Positions 1 through 10,350 of a stretch of 64,000 nt of DNA are shown here, piece by piece. The notes below the pieces were generated by a model. That model did no database searches. It was not told the origin of the DNA and saw nothing but the letters and a program-made list of their open reading frames with translations. Source of the DNA: Noviherbaspirillum galbum (GTDB taxonomy: Bacteria > Pseudomonadota > Gammaproteobacteria > Burkholderiales > Burkholderiaceae_D); NCBI RefSeq assembly GCF_010974945.1, contig NZ_JAAIVB010000012.1, forward strand, positions 124,001-188,000, written 5' to 3'. A program made the position numbers and the translations under genes. Each line of letters starts with the position of its first letter. Positions within the stretch are counted from its first letter, which is position 1.

Positions 1-41
1 CCGCCTCTCCGGGCGGGTCATCCAGGGCTGAATGATCACGA

Positions 42-65
42 GGCCGGCGCATGCGCCGGCCTTTT
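42..65 (+). terminator. Rho-independent terminator of a gene upstream of the window
   Basis: A perfect GC-rich palindrome (42-61, arms GGCCGGCG/CGCCGGCC around CATG) is followed by TTTT at 62-65. It lies just outside the convergent gene ending at 106, so it would end a rightward transcript that enters from before base 1. Confidence 0.6.
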
Positions 66-105
66 GCTTGGGCGGGAAAGCATGCGGGCCGTGCCGGCCC
101 GTTTC

Positions 106-765
106 TCATTTCCCGCTCTGGCCGGGGTTGCTTCCGCCGCCGGTCGCGCGGTCGCGCACCGCCGGCGCGTCCGCAACCTGCTGCGGCCAGACCAGCGTCA
201 GGCCGGCGAGGGTGGCCCCCTTGCCGCGCGCCGCGCGAACGCGCGCGCTGCGCTCGATGCGATGGCCCGCGGCTTCCGCCGTAATGCGGTAGGTGCCGCT
301 CCTGGGCAATTCCACGAGCAGGATGGGTGCGTCGCATTTCACCTGCAGCACCGGCTTGCCATCCGGCCCCCGCACCGCCACGTCGACATTCGCCAGGTAG
401 GAACCGTCCTGCGACGCGAACGTGAGCATCAGGTCATAGCCGCGCGCGGCCGACTTGACGTACGCCGTTTCTTCCTCGCCGACGCCGCCGCAGAGATAAG
501 TCACGTCTCCCTGCATGGCAGGCTTGGGACGGTCTGCGGCCGGCGCCGGGGCCGCCTGGTCGATCCCCGCTTCCACGTTCAGTCCCGACGATCCCGACGA
601 CTGGCCGCTCGAGCCGTTATTGGCCGGCGGAATGGCGAGGTCTGTCTGGGCCTGCTGGTCGGGCATCGGATAGCCGGGGAAATGCGCTTGCGCGGCGGCA
701 TGTCCCGCGGTAAGGGCCGTACCGGCCGAGATCGCGACCGCAAGCATGCTGGCTTTCATCTTCAT
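106..765 (-). CDS. Secreted protein of unknown function with a carboxypeptidase-regulatory-like fold
   Basis: 219 residues. A clear Sec signal peptide (MKMKASMLAVAIS..., cleavage after AGHAAA near residue 25) is followed by a Gln/Ser/Gly/Pro-rich low-complexity stretch to about residue 80. A compact domain follows (about 85-190) with phrases such as VDVAVRGPDGKPV and LPRSGTYRITAEAAGH, which resemble the beta-sandwich carboxypeptidase-regulatory or bacterial Ig-like fold. The tail is Gly/Ser-rich. A strong Shine-Dalgarno (AGGAGG) precedes the ATG at 765, and a sigma-54-type promoter lies at 798-813, giving a leader of about 22 nt. It is transcribed divergently from the amidoligase operon. An export and envelope role is inferred; no enzymatic motif is visible. 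Confidence 0.75.
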   Translation of the reverse strand: MKMKASMLAVAISAGTALTAGHAAAQAHFPGYPMPDQQAQTDLAIPPANNGSSGQSSGSSGLNVEAGIDQAAPAPAADRPKPAMQGDVTYLCGGVGEEETAYVKSAARGYDLMLTFASQDGSYLANVDVAVRGPDGKPVLQVKCDAPILLVELPRSGTYRITAEAAGHRIERSARVRAARGKGATLAGLTLVWPQQVADAPAVRDRATGGGSNPGQSGK

Positions 766-797
766 GGCGTTGTCCTCCTGTTTGCCGCTTGCGCCAA

Positions 798-813
798 TGC
801 AGTATTTGTGCCC
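798..813 (-). promoter_or_regulatory. Sigma-54 promoter candidate for the secreted protein gene
   Basis: On the minus strand the sequence reads GGGCAC-AAATA-CTGCA, 9 of 11 matches to TGGCAC-N5-TTGCA with exact GG/GC spacing. The predicted start is near 787, about 22 nt before the ATG at 765. Confidence 0.6.
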
Positions 814-937
814 GGCGCCCTTCCCAGGCCCTGCAGGACTTTCATTGGGTCCATGCGCGAGGTGGAAACTTTTACATCATCGGCGGGTCATCCGGTTCCC
901 GGCCCGGCGCCAGCGACGCAACGATGGCCCGCATGGC

Positions 938-953
938 TGGCACCGAAAATGCT
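938..953 (+). promoter_or_regulatory. Sigma-54 promoter candidate for the amidoligase operon
   Basis: The sequence reads TGGCAC-CGAAA-ATGCT, a perfect -24 element and a -12 element with one mismatch, at the correct spacing. Transcription would start near 964. This sits on the ATG at 965 and favours the in-frame GTG at 992 as the true start of the first gene. Confidence 0.7.
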
Positions 954-964
954 AAACGGATTTC

Positions 965-1726
965 ATGCAAACGAAAGGCGGCGCTTTTTCCGTGACAAGA
1001 CCCTTATTGCAATTACCCGTCAAGATCCTGCCGCAGCCGGACGAAACCACATGCGGCCCGACCTGCCTGCATGCCGTCTATCGCTACTGGGAAGATTCAG
1101 AAGCGCTGGACCAGGTCATTTCCCGCACCGGCCGCCTCGAACACGGCGGCACGTTCGCGGTCTTCCTGGCGTGCGATGCGCTGCGCCGGGGCTACCGGGC
1201 GAACATCTACACCTACAACCTCAACGTGTTCGACCCTACCTGGTTCAACCGCGCCGATGTCGACATCGACGACAGGCTGCGGCGCCAGCGCGAACTCAAG
1301 ATGGATTACCGCCTGCAGCACGCAACGAACGGCTATCTGGAATTCCTGAAGCTCGGAGGCCGCCTGCGCCTGCTCGACCTGTCGCGCAACCTGATCCGCG
1401 GCATCCTGCGGCGGCGCCTGCCCATCATCACCGGGCTGTCGTCGACCTATCTTTACCGGGTGCCGCGCGAATACGGACCCAACGACGAACCGGACGACGT
1501 GCGCGGCATTCCCTCGGGGCATTTCGTGATCATCGGCGGCTATGACGAAGCGCGCCGCCAGGTGCTGGTCGTCGATCCCTACCAGCAGAACCCGTATGCC
1601 AGCAATCACGAATACTGGATCAGCGATGACCGCGTCGTCAATGCCATCCTGCTCGGCATCGTCACCCACGACGCCAACCTACTGATCATTCACCCCCCGC
1701 GCGAGCCGCGACAGGAAGTACCATGA
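965..1726 (+). CDS. C39-like papain-fold cysteine peptidase
   Basis: 253 residues from ATG 965, or 244 from GTG 992. The sigma-54 promoter just upstream makes the GTG start likely. The N-terminal motif PDETTCGPTCLHAVYRYW carries the expected nucleophile Cys within CGP. A later GHFVIIGGYD supplies His and VLVVDPY supplies Asp, so a C39-type Cys-His-Asp triad appears complete. There is no signal peptide or transmembrane segment, so it is probably cytoplasmic. The stop overlaps the ATG of the RimK-family ligase by four bases (1723-1726), so translation is probably coupled. In this setting it may trim or hydrolyse the amide or peptide bond formed by the two ligases downstream. The substrate is unknown. 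Confidence 0.85.
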   Translation: MQTKGGAFSVTRPLLQLPVKILPQPDETTCGPTCLHAVYRYWEDSEALDQVISRTGRLEHGGTFAVFLACDALRRGYRANIYTYNLNVFDPTWFNRADVDIDDRLRRQRELKMDYRLQHATNGYLEFLKLGGRLRLLDLSRNLIRGILRRRLPIITGLSSTYLYRVPREYGPNDEPDDVRGIPSGHFVIIGGYDEARRQVLVVDPYQQNPYASNHEYWISDDRVVNAILLGIVTHDANLLIIHPPREPRQEVP

Positions 1727-3185
1727 ACATCTTATTCGTCGTTAGTCAAAGCAGCGATTGGCCTATCGACATCCCCGGCGTCACGGTCGTGACCGCCCAA
1801 ACCTATCTCATGGACCCGGAATACGGGGACTGCAACTCAACCAAAGTCTTCAACCTCTGCCGCACCTATCGCTACCAAAGCGAGGGCTATTACGTCTCGC
1901 TGCTCGCCGAGGCCCGCGGCCACCAGCCCGTGCCCGACGTCGAGGCGATGAAGGACCTGCACTCGAAGACCCTCACTCATGACGTCTCGGACAAGCTGCG
2001 CGATCTCATCGACTGCTCCTTCGTACGCGACACCGCCAACTTCGTCGACCTGAACATCTATTTCGGCCGCGACGCCGGCCAGAAACACCAGCCGATCAGC
2101 GAACAACTCTTCAAGCTCCTGCGCACGCCGGTGCTGCATGCGCGCTTCGAGAGGGCCAACGACGACTGGCGCCTGTGCGGGATCTACTCCGGCAGCGTGA
2201 AGGACATCCCCGCGCATCACCTCGAATCGACCCGCGCGGCGATCGTCGAGCATCTCCGGGAGCAAAAGATCCGCGGCAGCAGTCCCCCGAGCGACCGCCA
2301 TGCGCTGGCCATCCTCTACGATCCGCAACGGCCGGAATCGCCGTCCAATCCGGAGGCGCTCGGCAAATTCGCCGAGGCGGCGCGCGCGGTCGGCATCCAT
2401 GCGGAAGTGATCAGCCAGCGCGACCGCCGCCGGCTCGCCGACTTCGACGCGCTGTTCATCCGCGAAACCACCAGCGTCGATCACTACACCTACGACATCG
2501 CCCGCCAGGCGGTGGAGGCCGGACTCGTGGTGATCGACGATCCCGATTCCATTCTTCGCTGCACCAACAAGATCTACCTCAGCGAACTGCTTGCGCGCAA
2601 CCACATCCCGATTCCCAAGACTTTGGTGGTCCACCGCGGCAACATCAACCAGATCGTTGCCACGCTTGGCCTGCCCTGCATCCTGAAGCAGCCCGACGGC
2701 GCGTTCTCGGTGGGCGTGGTCAAGGTCGAGTCGGAAGAGCAGTTGCTCGAGAAGGTGAATACCCTGCTGCGCGAATCGGAACTCGTGCTGGCGCAGGAAT
2801 ACCTGCCCACCGAGTTCGATTGGCGCATCGGCGTGCTCGACCACCGGCCGCTCTTCGTCTGCAAGTACTACATGGCGCCCGGGCACTGGCAGATCATCAA
2901 GCACGAGCATTCGCGCATGTCGGAAGGCCGGACCGAAGCGCTTTCGGTAGGCGAGGTGCCCGACGACGTAGTGTCGATCGCGGTGCAGGCCGCAAACCTG
3001 ATCGGCGATGGCTTCTATGGCGTCGATCTCAAGCAGGTGGGAAACCAGTATTACGTCATCGAGATCAACGACAATCCTAACGTCGATGCCGGCAACGAAG
3101 ACGCCATCCTCGGCGATGCCCTCTATCGAGAAGTGATGGGCGTGTTCCGCAAACGCATCGATGCAAGAAAGGGGAAACACGTTCC

Positions 3186-3189
<4 letters not shown>
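1723..3189 (+). CDS. RimK-family ATP-grasp ligase with N-terminal RLAN domain
   Basis: 488 residues. The first ~150 residues, including TYLMDPEYGDCNSTKVFNLCRTYRYQ split around a conserved DPEYG, match the RLAN domain found before some RimK-like ATP-grasp enzymes. The C-terminal half (about 270-480) is an ATP-grasp fold: PCILKQPDGAFSVGVVKV, LVLAQEYLPTEFDWRIGVL and the metal-binding YYVIEINDNPNVDAG. This family joins an amino acid or peptide amine to a carboxylate using ATP. It overlaps both neighbours by four bases. The gene pairing with a GCS2-type ligase and a peptidase has been described from comparative genomics as a peptide or amide modification system. No biochemical function is assigned to this subgroup as far as I know. 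Confidence 0.88.
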
Positions 3190-4442
<1,253 letters not shown>

Positions 4443-4451
4443 CGCGCAAGA

Positions 4452-5177
4452 ATGACCGGCGCAGTCAGTCTTTTCTTTACCTGCGAGCACGGCGGCAATC
4501 GCATCCCCGAAGCTTACCGAGCCAGTTTCGCCGGCAACGGCAAGCTCTTGCGCACGCATCGCGGCTACGACATCGGCGCGCTGCGCTACGCCCGCGAGCT
4601 CGCCGCGCATTTCGGCGCGCCGCTCATGGCAACGACCGTCAGCCGGCTGCTCGTGGACCTGAACCGCTCGCCCGGCCACCCTGGCCAGTTTTCCGAGTTC
4701 AGCAGGACGCTGCCCCATCCCCTGCGGATGGAAATCCTGGAACGGCATTACCAGCCTTTCCGCTCGGCCGCCGAGCTTCATGTGGGCCGGGAAGTCGCCG
4801 CGGGCCGGCGCGTGGTCCATGTGTCCTGCCACAGCTTCACGCCGGTCTTCGATGGCGAACTGCGAAACGCCGACGTCGGCTTCCTCTACGATCCGGGACG
4901 CGATGGCGAAAGCGCACTATGCAGCCACTGGCGCGCGGCGCTGCGCGCGCAGGCACCCGGCTTGCGCGCCCGCATGAACTATCCTTACCGCGGCACCGCC
5001 GACGGCTTCACCGTGCACCTGCGGCGGCGCTTCGCGCCGGCGGATTACGTCGGAATCGAACTCGAGGTCAACCAGGCGCAGGTGCGTCCGGGCGCGGAAG
5101 GCTGGCTCGCCTTGCGGCAGCTGCTCTGCAACAGCCTGGAGAGCGCCCTCGCGGCCTGGGACGGCCCTTCCGTTTAG
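4452..5177 (+). CDS. N-formylglutamate amidohydrolase family protein
   Basis: 241 residues. SLFFTCEHGGNRIPEAYR contains the metal-binding Glu-His of the family, and VVHVSCHSFTPV provides the second His region. ELEVNQAQV near the end is also typical. It follows the GCS2 gene by 9 bp and so belongs to the same operon. The classical enzyme releases glutamate from N-formylglutamate in histidine catabolism, but no hut genes are present. Here it more likely removes an acyl or amide group from the ligase product or substrate. Confidence 0.85.
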   Translation: MTGAVSLFFTCEHGGNRIPEAYRASFAGNGKLLRTHRGYDIGALRYARELAAHFGAPLMATTVSRLLVDLNRSPGHPGQFSEFSRTLPHPLRMEILERHYQPFRSAAELHVGREVAAGRRVVHVSCHSFTPVFDGELRNADVGFLYDPGRDGESALCSHWRAALRAQAPGLRARMNYPYRGTADGFTVHLRRRFAPADYVGIELEVNQAQVRPGAEGWLALRQLLCNSLESALAAWDGPSV

Positions 5178-5196
5178 GAATGGCGAGGGAATGCGC

Positions 5197-5916
5197 TCAA
5201 TGAGGGAAAGCCGATTGCGGCGCGCCGGTGGCGTGCAGCTGGAACCACCCTCGCGCTAGCCGCGCCACCACTTCCTGGTTGCCCGGTTCCTCGAAGGCAT
5301 GGGTCGCGCCCGGGATCACCTCGAGCTTTTTCCTGCAGCGAAGCTGGGAAAACGCGGTTCTGTGCAAGCCGAGCAGGCGCTGGTCGAGGCCGCCCACGAT
5401 AAGCAGCGTCGGCACGTGCAAGCGCGTCAGCAGGGCGCGCTCCGCCAGGTCCAGCCGTCCGCCCCTGGACACGATCGCGGAGATGCCTGCGGGGCTTTCC
5501 GCCGCCAACCTCATCATTGCCACCGCGCAGTCGCCGCCGGCGAACAGCCCGATCGGCACGTCCCGGGTCTCGGGTTGTTCGCGTACCCAGTCGCACACCG
5601 CGCCGAGCCGCGCCGACATGTCGGCGATCCAGCCGCCGGTTTCGGGCGACGGCCGCACGCCGGCCGGCGCCAGCCGTTCGCCGTGCGAAGCCAGGTTGAC
5701 CTTGAGCGTGGAAAGGCGGGCGTTGCGCAACACGCTCGCCACGTAATCGTTGGGCGCCTGCAGACGCTGCGTGCCGTCCACGCAGGGGAATATCACGACA
5801 CCCAGCGAATCGGGAGATACCGAGAGCGTACCCTCGATGAATGCGGCGCGTTTTTCATGCGCCGCCTGCATGGCGCGTTCTATGCTGACCTGCTGCGCCT
5901 TGGCCGGTAACCTCAT
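5197..5916 (-). CDS. Alpha/beta hydrolase of dienelactone-hydrolase type
   Basis: 239 residues. The ATG at 5916 is chosen because GGAG lies 7 nt upstream and a sigma-54 promoter about 35 nt upstream; the frame stays open further back. VVIFPCVDGTQRL is the strand-beta1 region. The expected nucleophile elbow reads GLFAGGDCAVAMM, so the usual G-x-S-x-G is replaced by G-G-D-C-A. VPTLLIVGGLDQRLLGLH and IPGATHAFEEPG supply the acid and His regions. A catalytic Ser is not visible at the elbow; a Cys one residue on might serve, as in dienelactone hydrolases. It converges on the amidoligase operon with 19 bp between stops. Confidence 0.75.
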   Translation of the reverse strand: MRLPAKAQQVSIERAMQAAHEKRAAFIEGTLSVSPDSLGVVIFPCVDGTQRLQAPNDYVASVLRNARLSTLKVNLASHGERLAPAGVRPSPETGGWIADMSARLGAVCDWVREQPETRDVPIGLFAGGDCAVAMMRLAAESPAGISAIVSRGGRLDLAERALLTRLHVPTLLIVGGLDQRLLGLHRTAFSQLRCRKKLEVIPGATHAFEEPGNQEVVARLARGWFQLHATGAPQSAFPH

Positions 5917-5949
5917 CGTCCATCTCCAAAAAACCTTGGAGCGATGACA

Positions 5950-5965
5950 TGCAACGTCCATGCCA
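5950..5965 (-). promoter_or_regulatory. Sigma-54 promoter candidate for the alpha/beta hydrolase
   Basis: The minus strand reads TGGCAT-GGACG-TTGCA, 10 of 11 matches to the consensus with exact spacing. The start would be near 5939, leaving about 23 nt to the ATG with a GGAG site between. Confidence 0.75.
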
Positions 5966-6005
5966 AGGAGTGCGGAGAAGAACCGGCCTGATTTCGTTGC
6001 CGTCC

Positions 6006-6227
6006 TTACATCGGCCCGGGACGCCAGGGTGGCGGGCGTTCGCTCATGTCCATGAGCGCATGGGTAAGTTCGCCGCCTTCCCCGGTCATCAGGCGGGAAG
6101 GACCGCGTTGCGGGCGCGGCGCTTCGCTTTCCACGCCGCATGCGGCGAGCGAGGATGCCAGCAGCACGATCACCGCGACCGTCTTGCGGCTCGGCTTGCA
6201 TGCCTTGAACAGGCGGCTTGTCTTCAC
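6006..6227 (-). CDS. Small lipoprotein
   Basis: 73 residues from a GTG start at 6227. The N-terminus is positively charged, followed by [15 protein letters not shown], a type II signal peptide with lipobox LAAC; Cys about residue 30 would be lipidated. The mature part is about 43 residues, charged and Pro-rich ([12 protein letters not shown] at the end). The GTG overlaps the UDP-glucuronate decarboxylase stop (GTGA, 6224-6227), so it is translationally coupled and last in the glycan operon. Function unknown. Confidence 0.7.
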   Translation of the reverse strand: MKTSRLFKACKPSRKTVAVIVLLASSLAACGVESEAPRPQRGPSRLMTGEGGELTHALMDMSERPPPWRPGPM

Positions 6228-7291
6228 GGCATGCCCTTGTGCATGGAATGCACGCCATTCGCCCCGCCGCCGCCCACCTCGCGCGCGGCGGCCATGCCCG
6301 GCAAGGATTCGATGTAGGGCGCGGCCAGGTCTCCCGTTTCCGCCGCCCTCAGCTCCCGGAAATACGCGATGGTGCGCGACAGGCCTTCGTTGAGCTTGAC
6401 CTCCGGCTCCCAGCCGAGCATGTCCCTGGCAAGCGAGATGTCGGGACGGCGGCGCGTCGGGTCGTCGCTCGGCAAGGGGCGGAACACGATATCGGAGCGG
6501 GAATGGCACAGGGAGACGATGCGCTCGGCCAGCTCCAGCATGGTGTGCTCCACCGGGTTGCCGAGGTTGACGGGGCCGCAGAAGCCGTCCGGGCTTTGCA
6601 TGAGTGCATCGAAGCCGCGGATCAGGTCATCGACGAAGCAGAACGACCGGGTCTGGGATCCGTCGCCATAGATCGTGATCGGTTCGTTTGCCAGCGCTTG
6701 CATGATGAAGTTGGAAACCACGCGTCCGTCGTTAGGATGCATGCGCGGACCATAGGTGTTGAAGATCCGCGCAATCTTTACATTCAGCTTGTGCTGACGC
6801 CGGTAATCCATGAACAGCGTCTCAGCACACCGCTTGCCTTCATCGTAGCAAGAGCGGATCCCGATCGGATTGACATGTCCCCAATAATGCTCCGTTTGGG
6901 GATGCTCCTGCGGGTCGCCGTAGACTTCGCTGGTGGATGCCTGCAGTATCCTGGCCTTGACCCGTTTCGCGAGGCCGAGCATGTTGATGGCGCCGTGCAC
7001 GCTGGTCTTGGTGGTTTGCACCGGGTCGTTCTGGTAGTGGATCGGCGATGCCGGGCACGCCAGGTTATAGATGTCGTCGACCTCAACGTAGAGTGGAAAG
7101 GTGACGTCATGCCGCATGGGCTCGAACCGGGGATGGCCGAGCAGGTGGGCGATGTTGCGCTTGGTGCCGGTGTAGAAGTTGTCGACGCAGAGCACGTCAT
7201 GCCCTTGCCCGAGCAGGTATTCGCACAGGTGCGAACCGAGGAAGCCGGCGCCGCCGGTGACGAGGACGCGCTTGCTGTGTGTTTCTCTCAT
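6224..7291 (-). CDS. UDP-glucuronate decarboxylase (UDP-xylose synthase), extended SDR
   Basis: 355 residues. [17 protein letters not shown] is the NAD-binding Rossmann motif, STSEVYGDP and [13 protein letters not shown] give the catalytic Ser/Thr-Tyr-Lys set, and the order [15 protein letters not shown] is diagnostic of UXS-type enzymes. It converts UDP-glucuronate to UDP-xylose (with CO2 release) for glycan synthesis in the cytoplasm. The C-terminus carries an extra ~35-residue tail ([16 protein letters not shown]). Its ATG overlaps the upstream GT9 stop by four bases, with GGAG about 8 nt before. galU in this window could supply UDP-glucose upstream of the pathway; a UDP-glucose dehydrogenase is not in the window. 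Confidence 0.9.
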   Translation of the reverse strand: MRETHSKRVLVTGGAGFLGSHLCEYLLGQGHDVLCVDNFYTGTKRNIAHLLGHPRFEPMRHDVTFPLYVEVDDIYNLACPASPIHYQNDPVQTTKTSVHGAINMLGLAKRVKARILQASTSEVYGDPQEHPQTEHYWGHVNPIGIRSCYDEGKRCAETLFMDYRRQHKLNVKIARIFNTYGPRMHPNDGRVVSNFIMQALANEPITIYGDGSQTRSFCFVDDLIRGFDALMQSPDGFCGPVNLGNPVEHTMLELAERIVSLCHSRSDIVFRPLPSDDPTRRRPDISLARDMLGWEPEVKLNEGLSRTIAYFRELRAAETGDLAAPYIESLPGMAAAREVGGGGANGVHSMHKGMP

Positions 7292-8382
7292 GAAAGAGCT
7301 CCGGTTGGATGTTGGGCAAGGATGCGCGCGGCGGCCGCGGCAACGGCGTCGGCGCTGACCGCCGTGGCGCAAAGATGACCGATGGGGCACTCGAGATGCA
7401 TGCAGGGTCGGCATGCCACCGGCGCGCTCAGCACATGGTGGCGGTCGTGGTCGAGCGGCGCCCATCGCACGGAATCCGAGCCGCAGGAAACGATGACGCT
7501 GGGGGTGGCGACGGCGGCGGCCACGTGCGAAATGCCGGTATCGTTCGACACCACCAGCCTGGCGCTGGCAATGAGCGCCGCCAGCGCGCCGAGCTCGGTC
7601 TTGCCGGAAAGATCGAGCGAGGGCATGCGCATCGACCGCTGCACGGCGGCCACCACCGCCGCCTCGTCGGGCGAGCCGGTCAGGACCACGCGCAAGCCTT
7701 GCCCGGCCAAACGGTCGGCGACTTCGGCGAAGCGCTCGGGAATCCAGCGGCGCGAGGGCAGCCTGGCGCCGGGATGCACGCATACATAAGTGCCCGGCGC
7801 CGGGAGGTCGGCGTGGCTGCGCTGCAATGCGCGGAAATCGGCGTCGCCGAGCGGAAATTCGAGCTGCGTTCCCTGCGCCGGCATGCCGAGGAATTCCATC
7901 AGCCTGACGAAGCGCAAAACCTCGTGTTCCTCTTCCTGCCACGGCCGAAAACGATCGGCGTCAGGGCAGTACTGGCCCGGCACGTAGTGGCCGGCTTGGC
8001 GTTCGGCATTGAACAGGCTGAGCAAGGCATTGCTCAAGCCGCCGCTGCCGTGCAGCTGCAAGGCGAGATCGAAGCGCCGGCGCTGGACCTCCGACAGGAA
8101 ATGCGGAAAGGCGCCGAGGTTCGCGGCTTGTTCCGGAAAGCCGGGATGGCCGGGAAACACGAGCAGCTCGTCCACGTAGGCTGAATACCGCTTGGCAAAG
8201 CTGGTCGCCCAGGGCATGCCGATCAGCGTGACGTGCGCCCGGGGCGCGGCGGCGCGCAGCGCTCTGAGCGCCGGCACCACGCACAGCATGTCGCCCAGCT
8301 GCAAGGCGCGGAAGATGGCGATCTTGCGCGGCGCCGGCAATGATCCGCCTGCGGGCGCCAGGGAGATCTGACCTTGCATCAT
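7288..8382 (-). CDS. Glycosyltransferase family 9 (heptosyltransferase-like)
   Basis: 364 residues. [23 protein letters not shown] is split at its G-D-M core, the GT9 start motif, and the C-terminal half has [23 protein letters not shown] and [15 protein letters not shown], the ADP-heptose:LPS heptosyltransferase signature. It lies between the carbamoyltransferase (9 bp upstream) and the UDP-glucuronate decarboxylase (ATGA overlap), so donor and acceptor are probably specific to this glycan. The donor sugar cannot be told; ADP-heptose or another nucleotide sugar are both possible. Confidence 0.85.
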   Translation of the reverse strand: MMQGQISLAPAGGSLPAPRKIAIFRALQLGDMLCVVPALRALRAAAPRAHVTLIGMPWATSFAKRYSAYVDELLVFPGHPGFPEQAANLGAFPHFLSEVQRRRFDLALQLHGSGGLSNALLSLFNAERQAGHYVPGQYCPDADRFRPWQEEEHEVLRFVRLMEFLGMPAQGTQLEFPLGDADFRALQRSHADLPAPGTYVCVHPGARLPSRRWIPERFAEVADRLAGQGLRVVLTGSPDEAAVVAAVQRSMRMPSLDLSGKTELGALAALIASARLVVSNDTGISHVAAAVATPSVIVSCGSDSVRWAPLDHDRHHVLSAPVACRPCMHLECPIGHLCATAVSADAVAAAAARILAQHPTGALS

Positions 8383-8391
8383 CGGCGCCGC

Positions 8392-10119
8392 TCAGCCTTG
8401 CCAGTTTTTTTCGACGATGAACGAGCCGATGGCCAGCGCGTCGATCGGCGTGCTGGCGAACGACTCCACCGCGTCGCGCGGGTTGCACACCACCGGCTCG
8501 CCGCGCGTATTGAACGAGGTGTTGATAAGCACCGGCACCCCGGTGCGCGCCTCGAAGGCCTTGATCAGGTCGTAGTAAGGCGCGTTCTGCTCGCGGGTGA
8601 TCGTCTGGATGCGGGCCGTGCCGTCGACGTGGCGGCAGGCCGGGATCTTGTCTTCCTTGTCCGGGCGGACGTCGTATACGAAAACCATGAAAGGCGAATA
8701 GCCGGCATCGACGAACCAGTCCGCGGCGGCTTCCTCGAGCACCACCGGCGCCACCGGTCGGAAATCCTCGCGGTCCTTGATCTGGTTGAGACGCTGCTGC
8801 ATCGCCGGGTCGATCGGCGATGCCAGGATGGAACGCGCCCCGAGCGCGCGCGGGCCATATTCCATGCGCCCCTGGAACCAGCCGATGACCTTGTTCTGCA
8901 GCAGCAGGTCGGCCACGTCTTCCGACAGGTTGGCGGCGCGGCGGTAAGGCAGCTTGGCCTGCTGCAGGAATTCCTCGATCTCCTTGTCATCGAAAGCGGG
9001 GCCGAGGAAGGCATGATTCATGTGCCAGTGGCGCTGGGACATGCCGCGCTGCTGGCCATCGATCCACAGGGCCGCGCCCAGGGAGGTGCCCGAGTCGCCC
9101 GCCGCGGGTTGCACCCAGACATTCTTGAACGGCCCCCTGTCGCGCACGCAGGCATTCATGACGCAGTTCAGCGCCACGCCGCCCGCCATGGCGAGGTTGT
9201 CCGCGCCCGTCTGCGCGTGCAGCCACTCCACCATTTCCAGGGCGGTTTCCTCGAGCGCAACCTGTAGCGAGGATGCGATGTCCATGTGATGCCGCGTGAA
9301 TTCCGAGCCGCGTTCACGCGCGGGTCCGAGCAGCTCGGCCCAGTTCACGTTCTTCACTTCATAATCGCCCTCGCCCTTGTAGCGCAGGATCTCCCTGAAC
9401 AGGTTCAGGTGTTCGGGCTTGCCATAGGAAGCCAGCGCCATGACCTTGTATTCGTCCGACGAGTGCAGGAAACCGAGGTAGTCGGTGACGGATTCGTAGA
9501 GCAGCCCGAGCGAATGCGGCAGGTTAACCTGCTTGAGGCGCTTGTAGCGCCGGTCCTGGTAAAAGCCATAGCTGGTGGTGGCCTTCTCGCCCCGGCCATC
9601 CATGGTTAGCACCGCGCATTCTTCATAGGGCGCGGCAAGGAAGGCGCTCGCTTCGTGCGCGAGATGATGCTCGACGAAATGCCAGCGGAAGGGGCCGTCA
9701 TGGCTCACGCCGCGGAAACGATTGCGTATATGGTGCGGCGCGCCGCTGGCCAGCTGGCGGGGAGCATTCACGATGTACGAGAGAAACAGCGGGTCCCATG
9801 GCGACATCCAGTCTTCGCTCTTGTGCGCAGAGGGCTCGAGCGGAATCTGTATGCTTTCCCGTCCTGTGCGTTCGCCGAGCAGCAGCCATGGGTCGTAGGA
9901 ATAGGCGATGTGGGCCACGTCGGCCAGCATGATGCCGCCTTCCTTCAGGCAGTAATCGATGGCATGGAAAGGCAATTGCCATGTCGCGAACGGCACCGGC
10001 CGCTTGCCGTGCTTGATGCGCGTGAAGCGTTCCTCTTCAGCTGCGGCAATGACTTCGCCGTCGCGTACCAGGCAGGCCGAACAATCATGATAGGCAGCAT
10101 TGATCCCCAGTGTGTACAC
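8392..10119 (-). CDS. NodU/CmcH-type O-carbamoyltransferase
   Basis: 575 residues, the usual length. The N-terminal Kae1-like domain starts TLGINAAYHDCSACLV, with AAAEEERFTRIKHGKRP and the metal-binding EHHLAHEASAF. The second half has GWFQGRMEYGPRALGARS and EDFRPVAPVVLEE, typical of the YrdC-like carbamoyl-adenylate domain of this family. It transfers carbamoyl from carbamoyl phosphate, using ATP, to a hydroxyl of a sugar or natural product. It is the first gene of a four-gene operon. The sigma-54 promoter at 10209-10224 is about 80 nt upstream. Confidence 0.9.
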   Translation of the reverse strand: MYTLGINAAYHDCSACLVRDGEVIAAAEEERFTRIKHGKRPVPFATWQLPFHAIDYCLKEGGIMLADVAHIAYSYDPWLLLGERTGRESIQIPLEPSAHKSEDWMSPWDPLFLSYIVNAPRQLASGAPHHIRNRFRGVSHDGPFRWHFVEHHLAHEASAFLAAPYEECAVLTMDGRGEKATTSYGFYQDRRYKRLKQVNLPHSLGLLYESVTDYLGFLHSSDEYKVMALASYGKPEHLNLFREILRYKGEGDYEVKNVNWAELLGPARERGSEFTRHHMDIASSLQVALEETALEMVEWLHAQTGADNLAMAGGVALNCVMNACVRDRGPFKNVWVQPAAGDSGTSLGAALWIDGQQRGMSQRHWHMNHAFLGPAFDDKEIEEFLQQAKLPYRRAANLSEDVADLLLQNKVIGWFQGRMEYGPRALGARSILASPIDPAMQQRLNQIKDREDFRPVAPVVLEEAAADWFVDAGYSPFMVFVYDVRPDKEDKIPACRHVDGTARIQTITREQNAPYYDLIKAFEARTGVPVLINTSFNTRGEPVVCNPRDAVESFASTPIDALAIGSFIVEKNWQG

Positions 10120-10208
10120 GGATTCTCCTTGGTATGTTGAGGTAGCGGTGGACGGCGTTGCCCTTCCATGTGCAGGGCCGCGTCCCGCTTTGGCGAATCC
10201 CGTTCGCT

Positions 10209-10224
10209 AGCAAGTGATGTACCC
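10209..10224 (-). promoter_or_regulatory. Sigma-54 promoter candidate for the carbamoyltransferase operon
   Basis: The minus strand reads GGGTAC-ATCAC-TTGCT, with correct spacing and 9 of 11 consensus matches. Its two half-elements are identical to those at 18005-18020. Confidence 0.7.
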
Positions 10225-10350
10225 GGGCCGCCGCGAAGCGGGATCAATTGGCTGGCGCCGGGACGCGGGCTGCATGCCGGCAGCGGCGCGACGACAAAGG
10301 GGTGACGAGTAAGAACTACATGCGGATGTAATTTGCCCCGGGCCGGCTTT

